Shown here: positions 39,328 to 47,861 of the stretch, one piece after another
Numbering within the stretch: the first letter of the stretch is position 1
Layout of the letters: each line of letters starts with the position of its first letter
Assembly: GCA_030157785.1 (NCBI GenBank)
Contig: JAOAUC010000079.1
Coordinates: forward strand, 1-64,000
Direction of reading: 5' to 3'
Length of the DNA: 64,000 nt
DNA from: Zoogloea oleivorans
GTDB taxonomy: Bacteria > Pseudomonadota > Gammaproteobacteria > Burkholderiales > Rhodocyclaceae
Notes under the pieces: generated by a model
Seen by the model: the letters and a program-made list of their open reading frames with translations, nothing else
What the model was told of the DNA's origin: nothing
Databases searched by the model: none
Position numbers and translations under genes: made by a program

Positions 39328-39380
39328 GGAGGACTCCGGAGGGACGATGACAGGGCGGACGATACACCACCCGTTCGCAT

Positions 39381-39409
39381 ATAAAAAAATGGCGCCCCGA
39401 AGGGCGCCA
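39381..39409 (-). terminator. Rho-independent terminator of the porin gene
   Basis: TGGCGCCC/GGGCGCCA stem (39390-39397 with 39402-39409, four-base loop) with seven T on the minus strand. It lies 53 bp past the porin stop. Confidence 0.9.
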
Positions 39410-39461
39410 GAAGGAGGGAGAAACACGGTAGTAAGCGAATTCGCCCGAAGGCGAAGTCTGC

Positions 39462-40694
39462 TTAGAAGAACATGATTGCGCCGGCCGACAGGGTGCGGTT
39501 CTTGATTTCGGTGTCGGTGGCGCTGACGTCGATCTTTTCCTGGTTCAGTTCGCCGACCAGGGTCACAAACTTGTTCAGGCTGTGATAAACGCCGAGGGTG
39601 TAAGCCTTGTTCTTGCGTTCGTTGCCGGCGCCGAGGGCTCCGTCGTTGTCCTTGTTCTGGCCGAAGTTGATGCCGAACTTGGTCTTGTCGAGCTTGTAGG
39701 TGCCTTGCAGGAAGTAGCCCTTGGACTCGGTCTTGTTGCCAAGGCCGTCGCTGCCGCCGAAGAACTGGGCGCCGACGGTGGAGAGGCCCAGGCCCTTGCC
39801 GCTGAAGGCGTAGGCGACAGCTTCGAAGTTGTTCATGCCGGCCTTGGCGCCCATTTCGAAGCCGGTGGCGGTGAAGGACTTGGCGGGATTGGTGCCAACG
39901 CCGTCGCAGGTGGCGCCCGACGAGCAGCTGGTGCTCTGGGTAACCAGGCCACCCCAGACCTTGCCCGGAGCCGTGCCCTTCCAGTCATAGTCCACCTTGG
40001 CCTGGAAGCCCGGGGTCTTGGTCTGGTCGCCAGCGAAGGAGCTCGGCTGGAAGATGCCGGCTGCGGCTTGCAGGCCGTTGTAGTTCGGGGTGGTGTAGGT
40101 GATCTGAGCCTGGAAGCCGGTGTACATGTAGCCGTGGGCGATCATGCCGAAGGTGGTGTTGAACGGGATGCCCGCGTTCGAGGTGCCACCGACGCCCAGC
40201 AGGGTCATGTCGGAAAGAATGATGTTCTGGCCGAACAGGCCGATGTCGCGACCAAACTTGATGGTGCCCCAGTCGTTGTTGCCGAACTGGAAGTAAACCT
40301 GGCGCACGTCGATCTGGCTGTAGGGGCTGGATTTGCCCGGGATGCCGCCGGCGCCGGTGCCGACCGTGGAAGGCAGGCCGATCACGCTGGAGGAGTCATT
40401 GATGCCCGGCGCAAAGCTGAAGTGAGCCTTGATGTCCTGGTCGCCCTGCTTGGTGGTGACCACGAAGTTGATCCAGCCCGGCAGCAGGCCGTTGGTCAGT
40501 TCGCTGTTCTGGGTCTTGGACGTCTGGGTGCCGGCAACCGAAGTCTTTGACTCGCGGTTCACGTAGAAACCGTTGATCGTGCCATTGACGTCAAGGGTCA
40601 CGTCGTTCTGGGTGAAGCTCACGGCCTGGGCGCCGCCGGCGGCAGCAGCCAGACAGGCGAGGGCAACGGATTGGGCAAGAAGGCTCTTCTTCAT
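39462..40694 (-). CDS. Gram-negative outer-membrane porin
   Basis: A 410-residue outer-membrane protein: signal peptide (residues 1-24 ending GGAQA), beta-barrel repeats of alternating residues, and a C-terminal Phe (AIMFF), the signature for barrel assembly. It matches the porin_4 group of Betaproteobacteria. The start at 40694 (MKKSLLAQS) is supported by GGAG and by the signal peptide; the open frame upstream is meaningless. It carries a strong terminator and an upstream region of more than 400 bp, consistent with a regulated, highly expressed gene. Substrate unknown. Confidence 0.92.
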   Translation of the reverse strand: MKKSLLAQSVALACLAAAAGGAQAVSFTQNDVTLDVNGTINGFYVNRESKTSVAGTQTSKTQNSELTNGLLPGWINFVVTTKQGDQDIKAHFSFAPGINDSSSVIGLPSTVGTGAGGIPGKSSPYSQIDVRQVYFQFGNNDWGTIKFGRDIGLFGQNIILSDMTLLGVGGTSNAGIPFNTTFGMIAHGYMYTGFQAQITYTTPNYNGLQAAAGIFQPSSFAGDQTKTPGFQAKVDYDWKGTAPGKVWGGLVTQSTSCSSGATCDGVGTNPAKSFTATGFEMGAKAGMNNFEAVAYAFSGKGLGLSTVGAQFFGGSDGLGNKTESKGYFLQGTYKLDKTKFGINFGQNKDNDGALGAGNERKNKAYTLGVYHSLNKFVTLVGELNQEKIDVSATDTEIKNRTLSAGAIMFF

Positions 40695-41138
40695 AACGAT
40701 TGTCTCCGGAATTTTGTCGTTGATATCACTACCGAAGCGCGGGCTATCCAGCGCCGCTACTTCGTTCCTCCCTTGGTCGCATTTCCTTGTGAAACACGCC
40801 GTTACGGAGCGACATTCCTTCTGCGAGGGCTGTGCCAGCCTGTGCGAAATTTCCGTAAAAATCGCTGAATGTAAAATCAAGTATTTGTTTGTAAAAGGTT
40901 TTGTTTTTTTGCTGGCGTTGCAAGAGGACGGGCCCTGCGACAGATGTGCTGTCCAGTAAATGGACACATTGCTGTGACGTTACGGAAGGTCTGGTGCACT
41001 TCGTGGCAGGAAATGGAGCATGCTGTGACGCAACATGAATCGATGCACTGAAGCCCGGATGGACTGCCGGAAAGGGCCGCCGGGCTGGTAAAATCGGCAC
41101 CAGAATTCACTCTCCCGGGCCGTCCGCGCCCTGCACCC
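40695..41138. promoter_or_regulatory. 444-bp divergent region between the porin gene and pyrF
   Basis: No coding sequence is convincing. It is AT-richer than its surroundings around 40850-40930 (TAAAATCAAGTATTTGTTTGTAAAAGG), which could hold the porin promoter and regulator sites. A small hairpin TGTCCA-GTAAA-TGGACA occurs near 40951-40967. The rest is unremarkable. Confidence 0.4.
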
Positions 41139-41957
41139 ATGAGTTTCCGCGCCAAACTGTCTGCTGCCTGGCAGCGTCACGATTCCCTGCTGTGTGTCGG
41201 GCTCGATCCGGACCCGAAGCGCTTTCCTGCCCATTTGGCAGGCCGTCCCGACGCGGTGCTGGCTTTCTGCAAGGGCATCGTCGATGCCACCGCCGACCTG
41301 GCCTGTGCCTTCAAGCCGCAGATTGCCTACTTCGCCGCCGCCCGCGCCGAAGACCAGTTGCAGGACCTGATCGCCTACATCCACGCGCAGCACCCGAGTG
41401 TGCCGGTGGTGCTGGACGCCAAGCGTGGCGACATCGGCGCCACTGCCCAGCAATATGCCCGCGAAGCCTTCGAGCGCTACAACGCCGATGCGCTGACGGT
41501 GAACCCCTACATGGGCTTCGATTCCGTCGAGCCCTACCTGGAGTTTTCCGACCGGGGCCTGATTGTGTTGTGCCGCACCTCCAACCCGGGTGGTTCAGAC
41601 CTGCAGAACCTGACCGTCGAAGGTGGCCGCAAGCTTTATCAGCACGTGGCCGAACTGGTTGCCGGCAAGTGGAATGTGCATGGACAGAACGCCCTCGTTG
41701 TGGGCGCAACCTTCCCGCAGGAGCTGGCCGACGTGCGCGCCATTGTTGGCGATCTGCCGCTGCTGGTGCCGGGCATCGGCGCTCAGGGCGGGGACGTGGA
41801 GGCGACAGTGAGGGCCGGGCGCAGCGCTGCCGGCACCGGGCTGATGATTTCCTCGTCGCGGGCCATTCTTTATGCGGGCCGTGGCGAGGACTTCGCCGAA
41901 GCGGCCCGTCAGGTGGCATTGGCGACGCGGGACGAGGTCAATCTGTACCGCTCCTGA
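41139..41957 (+). CDS. pyrF: orotidine-5'-phosphate decarboxylase, type 2
   Basis: A 272-residue TIM-barrel decarboxylase. [14 protein letters not shown] near residue 18 is the N-terminal type-2 signature; the catalytic [10 protein letters not shown] lies at 91-100 with Lys95. The end has [15 protein letters not shown]. It makes UMP from OMP, the last step of de novo pyrimidine synthesis. It stands alone. The type-2 (long) family is common in Betaproteobacteria and Actinobacteria. Confidence 0.96.
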   Translation: MSFRAKLSAAWQRHDSLLCVGLDPDPKRFPAHLAGRPDAVLAFCKGIVDATADLACAFKPQIAYFAAARAEDQLQDLIAYIHAQHPSVPVVLDAKRGDIGATAQQYAREAFERYNADALTVNPYMGFDSVEPYLEFSDRGLIVLCRTSNPGGSDLQNLTVEGGRKLYQHVAELVAGKWNVHGQNALVVGATFPQELADVRAIVGDLPLLVPGIGAQGGDVEATVRAGRSAAGTGLMISSSRAILYAGRGEDFAEAARQVALATRDEVNLYRS

Positions 41958-42111
41958 ACGTCATTTACGGGGCTTTGTCCCCACAGAAAACCGGGCGTGT
42001 TGCAGCGCCGCAGAGTACGATACAAACCTTGTCGTAGGTGTTTGCCCACGATGGTCATTTACGCCGGATGACCCGCAATTCCGCGTCAAGGCATTTTTTT
42101 CAGGGACGCTT

Positions 42112-43017
42112 ATGGTCAGGCTGAAGTTCTCGGTCGAGCTGAATTACGAAGTTGCACCTCCGGGTTGTGACTTCATCTTCAATATCCACGCCGCCCACAC
42201 GCGCCACCAGCGCGTGGTGACCGAGATGATGGAGCTGGGCCAGTTTCTGCTGCCTCAGGTCCACACTGACGTGACGACCGGCAACCGCTACATGCGCCTG
42301 AAGGCCGAGCCGGGCTGGTTGCGGCTGCGCTACAGTGCCACTGTCGAGTTGCAGCATCATGTCGGCGCGCCCGAGAACATCCAGGAACTGCCTGTCGCCC
42401 GGCTGCCGGCCGACGTGCTGACGTATCTCTACCCCAGTCGCTACTGCCAGTCCGATCGCCTGTACGAGGTCGCCAACAAGGAGTTTGGCCATCTTCCGCC
42501 GGGCTACGGCCGTGTGCGCACCATTTGCGCGTGGGTCGAGAAGCACGTCGAGTTCAAGTCGAACACCACCAATGCCAGCACCTCGGCCCTCGATACCATC
42601 GGCGAGCGGGTTGGCGTGTGCCGTGACTTTGCGCACCTGATGATCGCCCTGTGCCGGGCCCTCAACATTCCAGCCCGCTTCATCACGGGCATCGATTACG
42701 GTGCCGATCCGGCGCTTGGTCCGAGTGATTTTCACGCCTACGTGGAGGTCTTCCTGGGTGACCGCTGGTATCTTTTCGACCCCTCCGGCACCGCGATCCC
42801 CATGGGGCTGATGCGCTTTGGCGTGGGTCGGGATGCGGCGGACGTGTCGTTTGCGACGATCTTCGGGCCGGTTCGCGCCGAGCCGCCGAAGATCACCATC
42901 GAAGCCGTGGACGATCCTTCTGCCGGCATGGAGCTGCCCCGGCGCCGGCCTGAGGCGCTGTCCACCGATGACGCGCCGCCGGTGCTTGTCGGTGCTCGCC
43001 TGACACCCCTCGCTTGA
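42112..43017 (+). CDS. transglutaminase-like cysteine protease family protein
   Basis: A 301-residue cytoplasmic protein. An N-terminal beta-rich domain (about 1-110; a Bact_transglu_N-type module) precedes the transglutaminase core with the triad Cys170 (VGVCRDFAHL), His208 (DFHAYVEV) and Asp223 (YLFDPSG). Such proteins are typically encoded beside circularly permuted ATP-grasp and alpha-E genes, and those lie 13 kb away at 56.2-58.6 kb. The start at 42112 follows CAGGGA; the open frame upstream belongs to no recognisable protein. It lies 155 bp after pyrF. Confidence 0.88.
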   Translation: MVRLKFSVELNYEVAPPGCDFIFNIHAAHTRHQRVVTEMMELGQFLLPQVHTDVTTGNRYMRLKAEPGWLRLRYSATVELQHHVGAPENIQELPVARLPADVLTYLYPSRYCQSDRLYEVANKEFGHLPPGYGRVRTICAWVEKHVEFKSNTTNASTSALDTIGERVGVCRDFAHLMIALCRALNIPARFITGIDYGADPALGPSDFHAYVEVFLGDRWYLFDPSGTAIPMGLMRFGVGRDAADVSFATIFGPVRAEPPKITIEAVDDPSAGMELPRRRPEALSTDDAPPVLVGARLTPLA

Positions 43018-43060
43018 GTCGCGACGGTATAAAAGAATTGCACTTCAACAGGAGATTTCC

Positions 43061-43588
43061 ATGAGCACGATCGAAGATATCGCAGCCAAGCACGGCTTCA
43101 GCGCGGACGCCGGCCGCTCGGCCTACGCGTCGCTCCAGTCCGGCGGTTTCAGCCAGGCCCAGTTCAGCCACCCGGAACTGGGCGGCATGGGGCAGTGGAT
43201 GAGCGGCGGCATGATGATGATCGGCGACATGTTCAACGAAGGCCTGAAGTGGCGCGTCGGCGCGCTGCTCAGCGAACTGTCTCAGCACCGGGAGCCCCAA
43301 CCTGCCGCGGCACCCGCCGGCAATAACTGGGGCTTCACCCAGTCTGCCAACTGGTGGCCCGATGAGCTCGGCTCGCCGTCCAGCTCAGGCAGTCAGAACG
43401 ACATGGCCTACGCTTTTTTCCCAAACAGCGGCAAGCTGCTGGTGAAACTGTCGGGTGACGTGTTCTCCTTCGACACCGGCAACCTGTCCATCTACGGTGT
43501 GCAGCAGCAACAGGGCGGCGGCATCGCCTCCGTCGTGCTGAACACGTCCAATGGCCCGATGGGCTTGCTGGGCCTGAACCGGGCTTAA
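43061..43588 (+). CDS. conserved hypothetical protein
   Basis: A 175-residue protein I do not recognise. The N-terminal part (IEDIAAKHGFSADAGRSAYASL) is helical, followed by a Gly/Met-rich stretch GGMGQWMSGGMMMIGDMFNEGL near residue 47-70, a Gln/Pro/Ala linker and a C-terminal beta-rich domain with SGDVFSFDTGNLSIYGVQ. No signal peptide. GGAGAT precedes the ATG. It follows the transglutaminase-like gene by 43 bp and may be co-transcribed with it. An oligomerising or SHOCT-like protein is possible but not shown. Confidence 0.7.
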   Translation: MSTIEDIAAKHGFSADAGRSAYASLQSGGFSQAQFSHPELGGMGQWMSGGMMMIGDMFNEGLKWRVGALLSELSQHREPQPAAAPAGNNWGFTQSANWWPDELGSPSSSGSQNDMAYAFFPNSGKLLVKLSGDVFSFDTGNLSIYGVQQQQGGGIASVVLNTSNGPMGLLGLNRA

Positions 43589-43609
43589 GACGCCGGGGTA
43601 GTCATGAAA

Positions 43610-43632
43610 GCCGCTGCCGCAATGGCAGCGGC
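43610..43632 (+). terminator. hairpin after the hypothetical gene at 43.1 kb
   Basis: GCCGCTGCC (43610-43618) pairs with GGCAGCGGC (43624-43632). No T-run follows, so it is a weak or Rho-assisted terminator at best. Confidence 0.45.
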
Positions 43633-43721
43633 GATTCGCCGGCTCCGGGGAATCAGTCTGTTAGCCACATCCTACGCACCAAATAGCCCGTCAGACCAAG
43701 GCTTTCCCGCGCCCGCTCTTC

Positions 43722-44621
43722 TTACGGGCGTCCGAGACGTTCGAGCAGGCAGTCGGCAAACGCCTGCCGGGCCGGCTGGTGGCTGCGGGCCCGGTGCCAG
43801 ATCATCACTGTGTCAGCCAGGGCCACATCTGGCGGAACCGGATGGATGCGCAGGGTGGCGCTGTCGATGCTCGGCCCGGTCAGGTGGGGGCCGATGATGG
43901 CGCGCGGCACGAGGCTGACGCCCATGCCGGCGGCGACGCAGCCAAGAATGGCTTCAAAGGTGCCGAATTCGCTGATTTGGGCGATGGAAACGCCGTCGCG
44001 GCGGAGCCAGTCGAGCAGGCGCTGGCGATAGCTGCAACCTTCACGGAAGGTGAGGAGCTCAACCGGACCCCGGCTGGCCAGATCGGCGCTCCCCTGGATC
44101 GGCGCCCAGTCGGCAGCGGTGATCAGCACGAGCTCTTCGACGATCACGGTCTGGCTGTCCAGGTCCGGGTGGATGATCGGGCCCGAGACGAGGGCTGCGT
44201 CGAGTTGGTGGTTGAGGACGTCATGGACCAGGCCGGCGGTGTGGGCGGTGCGCAAGCGCAGTTCGACCTGCGGGTGCTGGCGGCGGAAGTGGGCGATGAC
44301 TGCCGGCAGGCGCGCTGCAGCAGTGGTTTCCATGGAGCCCAGACGCAGCAGGCCCTGCGGTGTGTCGATGCTCCGAACGGCCTCCCGCGCCTCGTCGGCG
44401 AGATTGAGCAGGCGGTCGGCGTAGCCTGCCAGCAGGTTGCCGGCGGGGGTGATGACGAGGCGCCGGTTGATCCGGTCGAAGAGGGGCGTGCCGAGGTTTT
44501 CTTCCAGCAGCCGCAGCCGCGTGGTGACGTTGGACTGGACGGTGTGGAGCCGTTCGGCTGCGCGGGTGAGACTGCCTTCCGCGATGATGGCGCGCAGCAT
44601 GCGCAGGTCGGTGAGATCCAT
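43722..44621 (-). CDS. LysR-family transcriptional regulator
   Basis: A 299-residue LysR regulator. Residues 1-60 form the winged helix-turn-helix (LRMLRAIIAEGSLTRAAERL, VQSNVTTRLRLLEENLGTPLF), followed by the periplasmic-binding-protein-like effector domain (LRLGSMETTAAARLPAVIAHFRRQHP). It is divergent from an MFS exporter gene with 97 bp between them, the usual arrangement for a regulator and its target. An inverted repeat ACATC...GATGT lies just before its start codon. Confidence 0.9.
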   Translation of the reverse strand: MDLTDLRMLRAIIAEGSLTRAAERLHTVQSNVTTRLRLLEENLGTPLFDRINRRLVITPAGNLLAGYADRLLNLADEAREAVRSIDTPQGLLRLGSMETTAAARLPAVIAHFRRQHPQVELRLRTAHTAGLVHDVLNHQLDAALVSGPIIHPDLDSQTVIVEELVLITAADWAPIQGSADLASRGPVELLTFREGCSYRQRLLDWLRRDGVSIAQISEFGTFEAILGCVAAGMGVSLVPRAIIGPHLTGPSIDSATLRIHPVPPDVALADTVMIWHRARSHQPARQAFADCLLERLGRP

Positions 44622-44623
44622 TC

Positions 44624-44642
44624 ACATCTCTTTTTGTGATGT
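44624..44642. promoter_or_regulatory. palindrome at the LysR/MFS divergent promoter
   Basis: ACATC and GATGT (44624-44628 and 44638-44642) form an inverted repeat with a nine-base centre, three bases from the LysR start codon on the minus strand. It overlaps where the LysR ribosome site must be, so binding would repress its own gene. The divergent MFS start is 77 bp away. Confidence 0.4.
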
Positions 44643-44718
44643 ATTGGATGTAATTAAATCATTTTTATTGCTGGTTTGTCCTTGTTAGGCTGCGCTATCC
44701 GACTCGAGGATCGCCACC

Positions 44719-45909
44719 ATGTCTTACCCGTCTCCTGCTTTCCGACTCCTCTCCGGCACCCCGGCTCCGGCCCTGGTTGCCGGGGCCGGCCTGTTGTCGC
44801 TGCTGCTGGCCATGGGGATCGGCCGCTTTGCCTTCACGGCCCTGTTGCCGCAGATGCGCGACGAGGGTTTCCTGGACATCGGCAGCGGCGGCCTGCTGGC
44901 GGCGATGAACTACCTGGGCTACCTGGCTGGCGCCCTGTGGACCGCCTTCAGCCGCCAGGCCAATGGCCCGCGGCGCCTGCTCGGCGGACTGCTGGCGAGC
45001 GTTGCCACAACCCTGGCGATGGGCTTCGATCCGGGCTTTGCGGCCTGGTGCGGGCTGCGCTTCGTGTCGGGCGTGGCCAGTGCGGTGGTGTACGTGTACG
45101 CCACCGGCATCGTGCTGCGGAGTCTGGCGGATGCCGGTGCGGCGGGCTGGAGCGCACTGCATTACATGGGCGTCGGTTCGGGCATCGTGGTGTCGGCGCT
45201 GGTGGCCCAGTCGATGGCAGACGGCGGCGGGGCGCTGCTCGGCTGGCGCTGGCTGGGTGCGCTGGCGGGCATCGCTGCGCTGGGGGTGGCCGCGGTGTTG
45301 CTTCCCCTCGGGCGGCGCGGCGCGCCGTCGACGGTCAGTAGCTCGTTGGCACCAACGCCGTTGCCACCGATGGGCTGGCTGGCGGCGGCCTACGGGCTGG
45401 CGGGCTTCGGCTACATCGTCAATGCCACTTTTCTGCCGATGCTGCTGCGCAGCCAGTCGGGTACGGCCGGCGCGGCGCTCACCGGCTGGCTGGCAGTGGG
45501 GCTGGCGGCCCTGCCGGCAACGGCCTTCTGGGTGCGCCTGTCTTTCCGCGGGGGCGTCTATCCGGCGCTGATCAGCGCGACACTGGTGCAAGCGGTGGGT
45601 GTGGCCCTGCCGGTACTGGTGGACGGTGTGCCGGCGGCGATGGCTGGGGCGGTGATGCTGGGCGGCACCTTCATGGGCATCGCCGGTCTGGCCCAGTGGC
45701 TGGCCCGCGTGCCGGACGCACAGGCGACGGCGCGGCGCATCGGCTTCATTACCGCCTGCTACGGCATCGGCCAGATTGCCGGGCCGCTGCTGGTGGCGGC
45801 GCAGGGTCGGGATGCCGGCTTTGCCATGCCGGTGCTGGCGGCCGCCGCGGCCTTGCTGTTGAGCGCTGGCCTGCTGGAAGTTTCCCGCCGCCGCGAGCGG
45901 CTTGCCTGA
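44719..45909 (+). CDS. YbfB/YjiJ-family MFS transporter
   Basis: A 396-residue membrane protein with about 12 hydrophobic segments. The N-terminal GIGRFAFTALLPQMRDEG (about 33-50) and GLLAAMNYLGYLAGALW blocks are the YbfB/YjiJ signature of the major facilitator superfamily. Substrate unknown. It is divergent from a LysR gene that probably regulates it. After the stop, AAAGGAG is followed by a GTG that opens only 15 codons. Confidence 0.88.
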   Translation: MSYPSPAFRLLSGTPAPALVAGAGLLSLLLAMGIGRFAFTALLPQMRDEGFLDIGSGGLLAAMNYLGYLAGALWTAFSRQANGPRRLLGGLLASVATTLAMGFDPGFAAWCGLRFVSGVASAVVYVYATGIVLRSLADAGAAGWSALHYMGVGSGIVVSALVAQSMADGGGALLGWRWLGALAGIAALGVAAVLLPLGRRGAPSTVSSSLAPTPLPPMGWLAAAYGLAGFGYIVNATFLPMLLRSQSGTAGAALTGWLAVGLAALPATAFWVRLSFRGGVYPALISATLVQAVGVALPVLVDGVPAAMAGAVMLGGTFMGIAGLAQWLARVPDAQATARRIGFITACYGIGQIAGPLLVAAQGRDAGFAMPVLAAAAALLLSAGLLEVSRRRERLA

Positions 45910-45975
45910 AATCAACCCAAAGGAGCCATCCGTGCCCTGCGAGTCGGTGACGGTATTGCGTGTGGCGTCTGCGCG

Positions 45976-46584
45976 CTAGGCCGGGCTCCGCTGCCAGCTC
46001 ACGCAGCGGTTGTTCGCCGGCATGGCACGGTCTTCGATCAGGGTGAAGCCAATGGCTTGGGCGAGAGCGTTCACGGCTTCGATGTCGCGGATGCCGCGGC
46101 GCGGGTCATCGGCCTTGAGGGAGGCGTCGAAGGCGGCGTTGCTGGCGCTGGTGAAGCATCCCCCGTAGTTGAAGGGGCCATACACGATGAGGCGGGCGTC
46201 GGCGGCAAGCAGGGCCGGCAGGCCGGTGAAAAAGGCTTCGACTTCCGGCCAGCCCATGATGTGCAGGGTGTTGGAGGTGAAGACAGCATCGAAGCTGCCA
46301 ACTGGCCAGCGGCCGCTCACGTCTAGTTCCAGCGGAGGTGGCGTGTTGGGCAGGGCGGTTTCGGCGAGCCACAGGCGGATGCCGGGCAGGTTGTTGTTGC
46401 GATCGCTGGTCTGCCAGAGGAGGTGGGGCAGGGCGGCGGCGAAATGCACGGCGTGCTGGCCGGTGCCCGAGCCGACTTCCAGCACCCGCTGGCGGTCGGC
46501 CAGACGCGGCTTCAGGGCGTCGAGAATGACATCCCGGTTGCGCTCGCAAGCGGGGGCGAAGGGCTTTTCTGCAGGGCTTTCCAT
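45976..46584 (-). CDS. DUF938 SAM-dependent methyltransferase
   Basis: A 202-residue class I methyltransferase. The SAM-binding motif VLEVGSGTGQH is at 34-44, motif II near QTSDRNNN and FTSNTLHIMGW the substrate-side block; SNTLHIMGWPEVEAFF and YGPFNYGG are typical for DUF938. Substrate unknown. It is alone on the minus strand between the MFS gene and the glycosyltransferase. Confidence 0.88.
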   Translation of the reverse strand: MESPAEKPFAPACERNRDVILDALKPRLADRQRVLEVGSGTGQHAVHFAAALPHLLWQTSDRNNNLPGIRLWLAETALPNTPPPLELDVSGRWPVGSFDAVFTSNTLHIMGWPEVEAFFTGLPALLAADARLIVYGPFNYGGCFTSASNAAFDASLKADDPRRGIRDIEAVNALAQAIGFTLIEDRAMPANNRCVSWQRSPA

Positions 46585-46710
46585 GGTGTCGCGGGGCGGA
46601 TTTCGAGGGGGGGGAAAGTGTGAAAAAACTGACTGTTAGTTCATAGTTCGGAATGGTTTTCAGGGGGAGCTGCTATAGTCAAAGACTAACTTTGGCCTCC
46701 CTGCATTCCT

Positions 46711-47853
46711 GTGAACATGAACGACAACCGCCCCCTGATTATCCATGTCATCTACAGCTTTGACGTTGGTGGGCTCGAGAACGGTATCGTCAATCTGATC
46801 AACCGGATGCCGGTCGAGCGCTTCCGGCACATGATCGTCGCGCTGTCGCGCTGCTCGCCGGAGTTTTGCCGCCGTGTCGAGCGCAGCGACGTGGAGTTCG
46901 TTTCCCTGAACAAGGGCGCCGGGCACGGGGTGAAGCTCTATCCGCAACTCTACCGGCTGTTTCGCGAGCACAAGCCGGCGGTGGTGCATACGCGCAATCT
47001 GGCGGCGCTGGAAATGGTGGTGCCGGCCTGGCTGGCCCGCGTGCCGCTGCGTCTGCACGGCGAACACGGCTGGGACAACTTCGACCAGAACGGCACGAGC
47101 AAAAAATACCAGTTCCTGCGCAAACTGTATTCCCCCTTCGTCAGCAAATATGTGGCCTTGTCGCGCACGCTCGAATCCTATCTGGTCGAGCGGGTCGGCA
47201 TTCGGGCCGGGCGCATCCGGCGCATCTGCAACGGGGTGAATGCGGAGCGTTTCGTGCCGGTGGCGGTACGCCAGGAGATCGCCGGTTCGCCCTTCAACGA
47301 TCCGGCGCTGACGGTTTTCGGGACGGTTGGGCGGCTGCAGGGGGTCAAGGACCAGGCTTCGCTGATTCGGGCTTTCGGCATTCTGGTGCGTTCAAGCGAA
47401 GACGCGGCACGGCGTGCCCGTTTGATCATCGTTGGCGGTGGCCCCTTGCTGGCCGAACTGCAGGCGCTGGTGAAAAGCGAACAGCTGGACGGCCATGTGT
47501 GGCTGGCCGGCGAGCGGTCCGACGTGCCGCAACTCATGCAGGGCATGAACGTTTTCGTGTTGCCGTCGCTGGCCGAAGGGATTTCCAACACGCTGCTGGA
47601 GGCCATGGCTTCGGGTCTGCCGATCATCGCCACGAATGTCGGTGGCAACCCGGAGCTGGTGGTGGACACGCTGACCGGTCTGCTGGTGCCGGCCGGTGAT
47701 CCGGCCAGCCTGGCGACGGCGCTTGGCACGCTGTTTGCCGATCCGGCACGGGCCGTTGAACTGGGTCGGGCCGGCTGCGCGCGGGTCAAGGCCGAGTTCA
47801 GCCTCGATTCGATGATGAACGCCTACCTGTCCCTGTATGAAGGGCGGGCTTAA
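46711..47853 (+). CDS. PEP-CTERM/exosortase-associated glycosyltransferase (TIGR03088-like)
   Basis: A 380-residue GT4-type glycosyltransferase. The N-terminus (HVIYSFDVGGLENGIVNLIN) and VVHTRNLAALEMVVPAW are characteristic of the TIGR03088 sugar transferases associated with the PEP-CTERM/EpsH exopolysaccharide system. The nucleotide-sugar domain has VFGTVGRLQGVKD and the acceptor/donor-side ESx7E-like block FVLPSLAEGISNTLLEAMASGLP. The GTG at 46711 or the ATG at 46717 can start it; no ribosome site decides. It is not next to exosortase genes here; the PEP-CTERM protein at 8.1 kb shows that the system exists in this genome. Confidence 0.88.
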   Translation: MNMNDNRPLIIHVIYSFDVGGLENGIVNLINRMPVERFRHMIVALSRCSPEFCRRVERSDVEFVSLNKGAGHGVKLYPQLYRLFREHKPAVVHTRNLAALEMVVPAWLARVPLRLHGEHGWDNFDQNGTSKKYQFLRKLYSPFVSKYVALSRTLESYLVERVGIRAGRIRRICNGVNAERFVPVAVRQEIAGSPFNDPALTVFGTVGRLQGVKDQASLIRAFGILVRSSEDAARRARLIIVGGGPLLAELQALVKSEQLDGHVWLAGERSDVPQLMQGMNVFVLPSLAEGISNTLLEAMASGLPIIATNVGGNPELVVDTLTGLLVPAGDPASLATALGTLFADPARAVELGRAGCARVKAEFSLDSMMNAYLSLYEGRA

Positions 47854-47861
47854 GGACGCGT

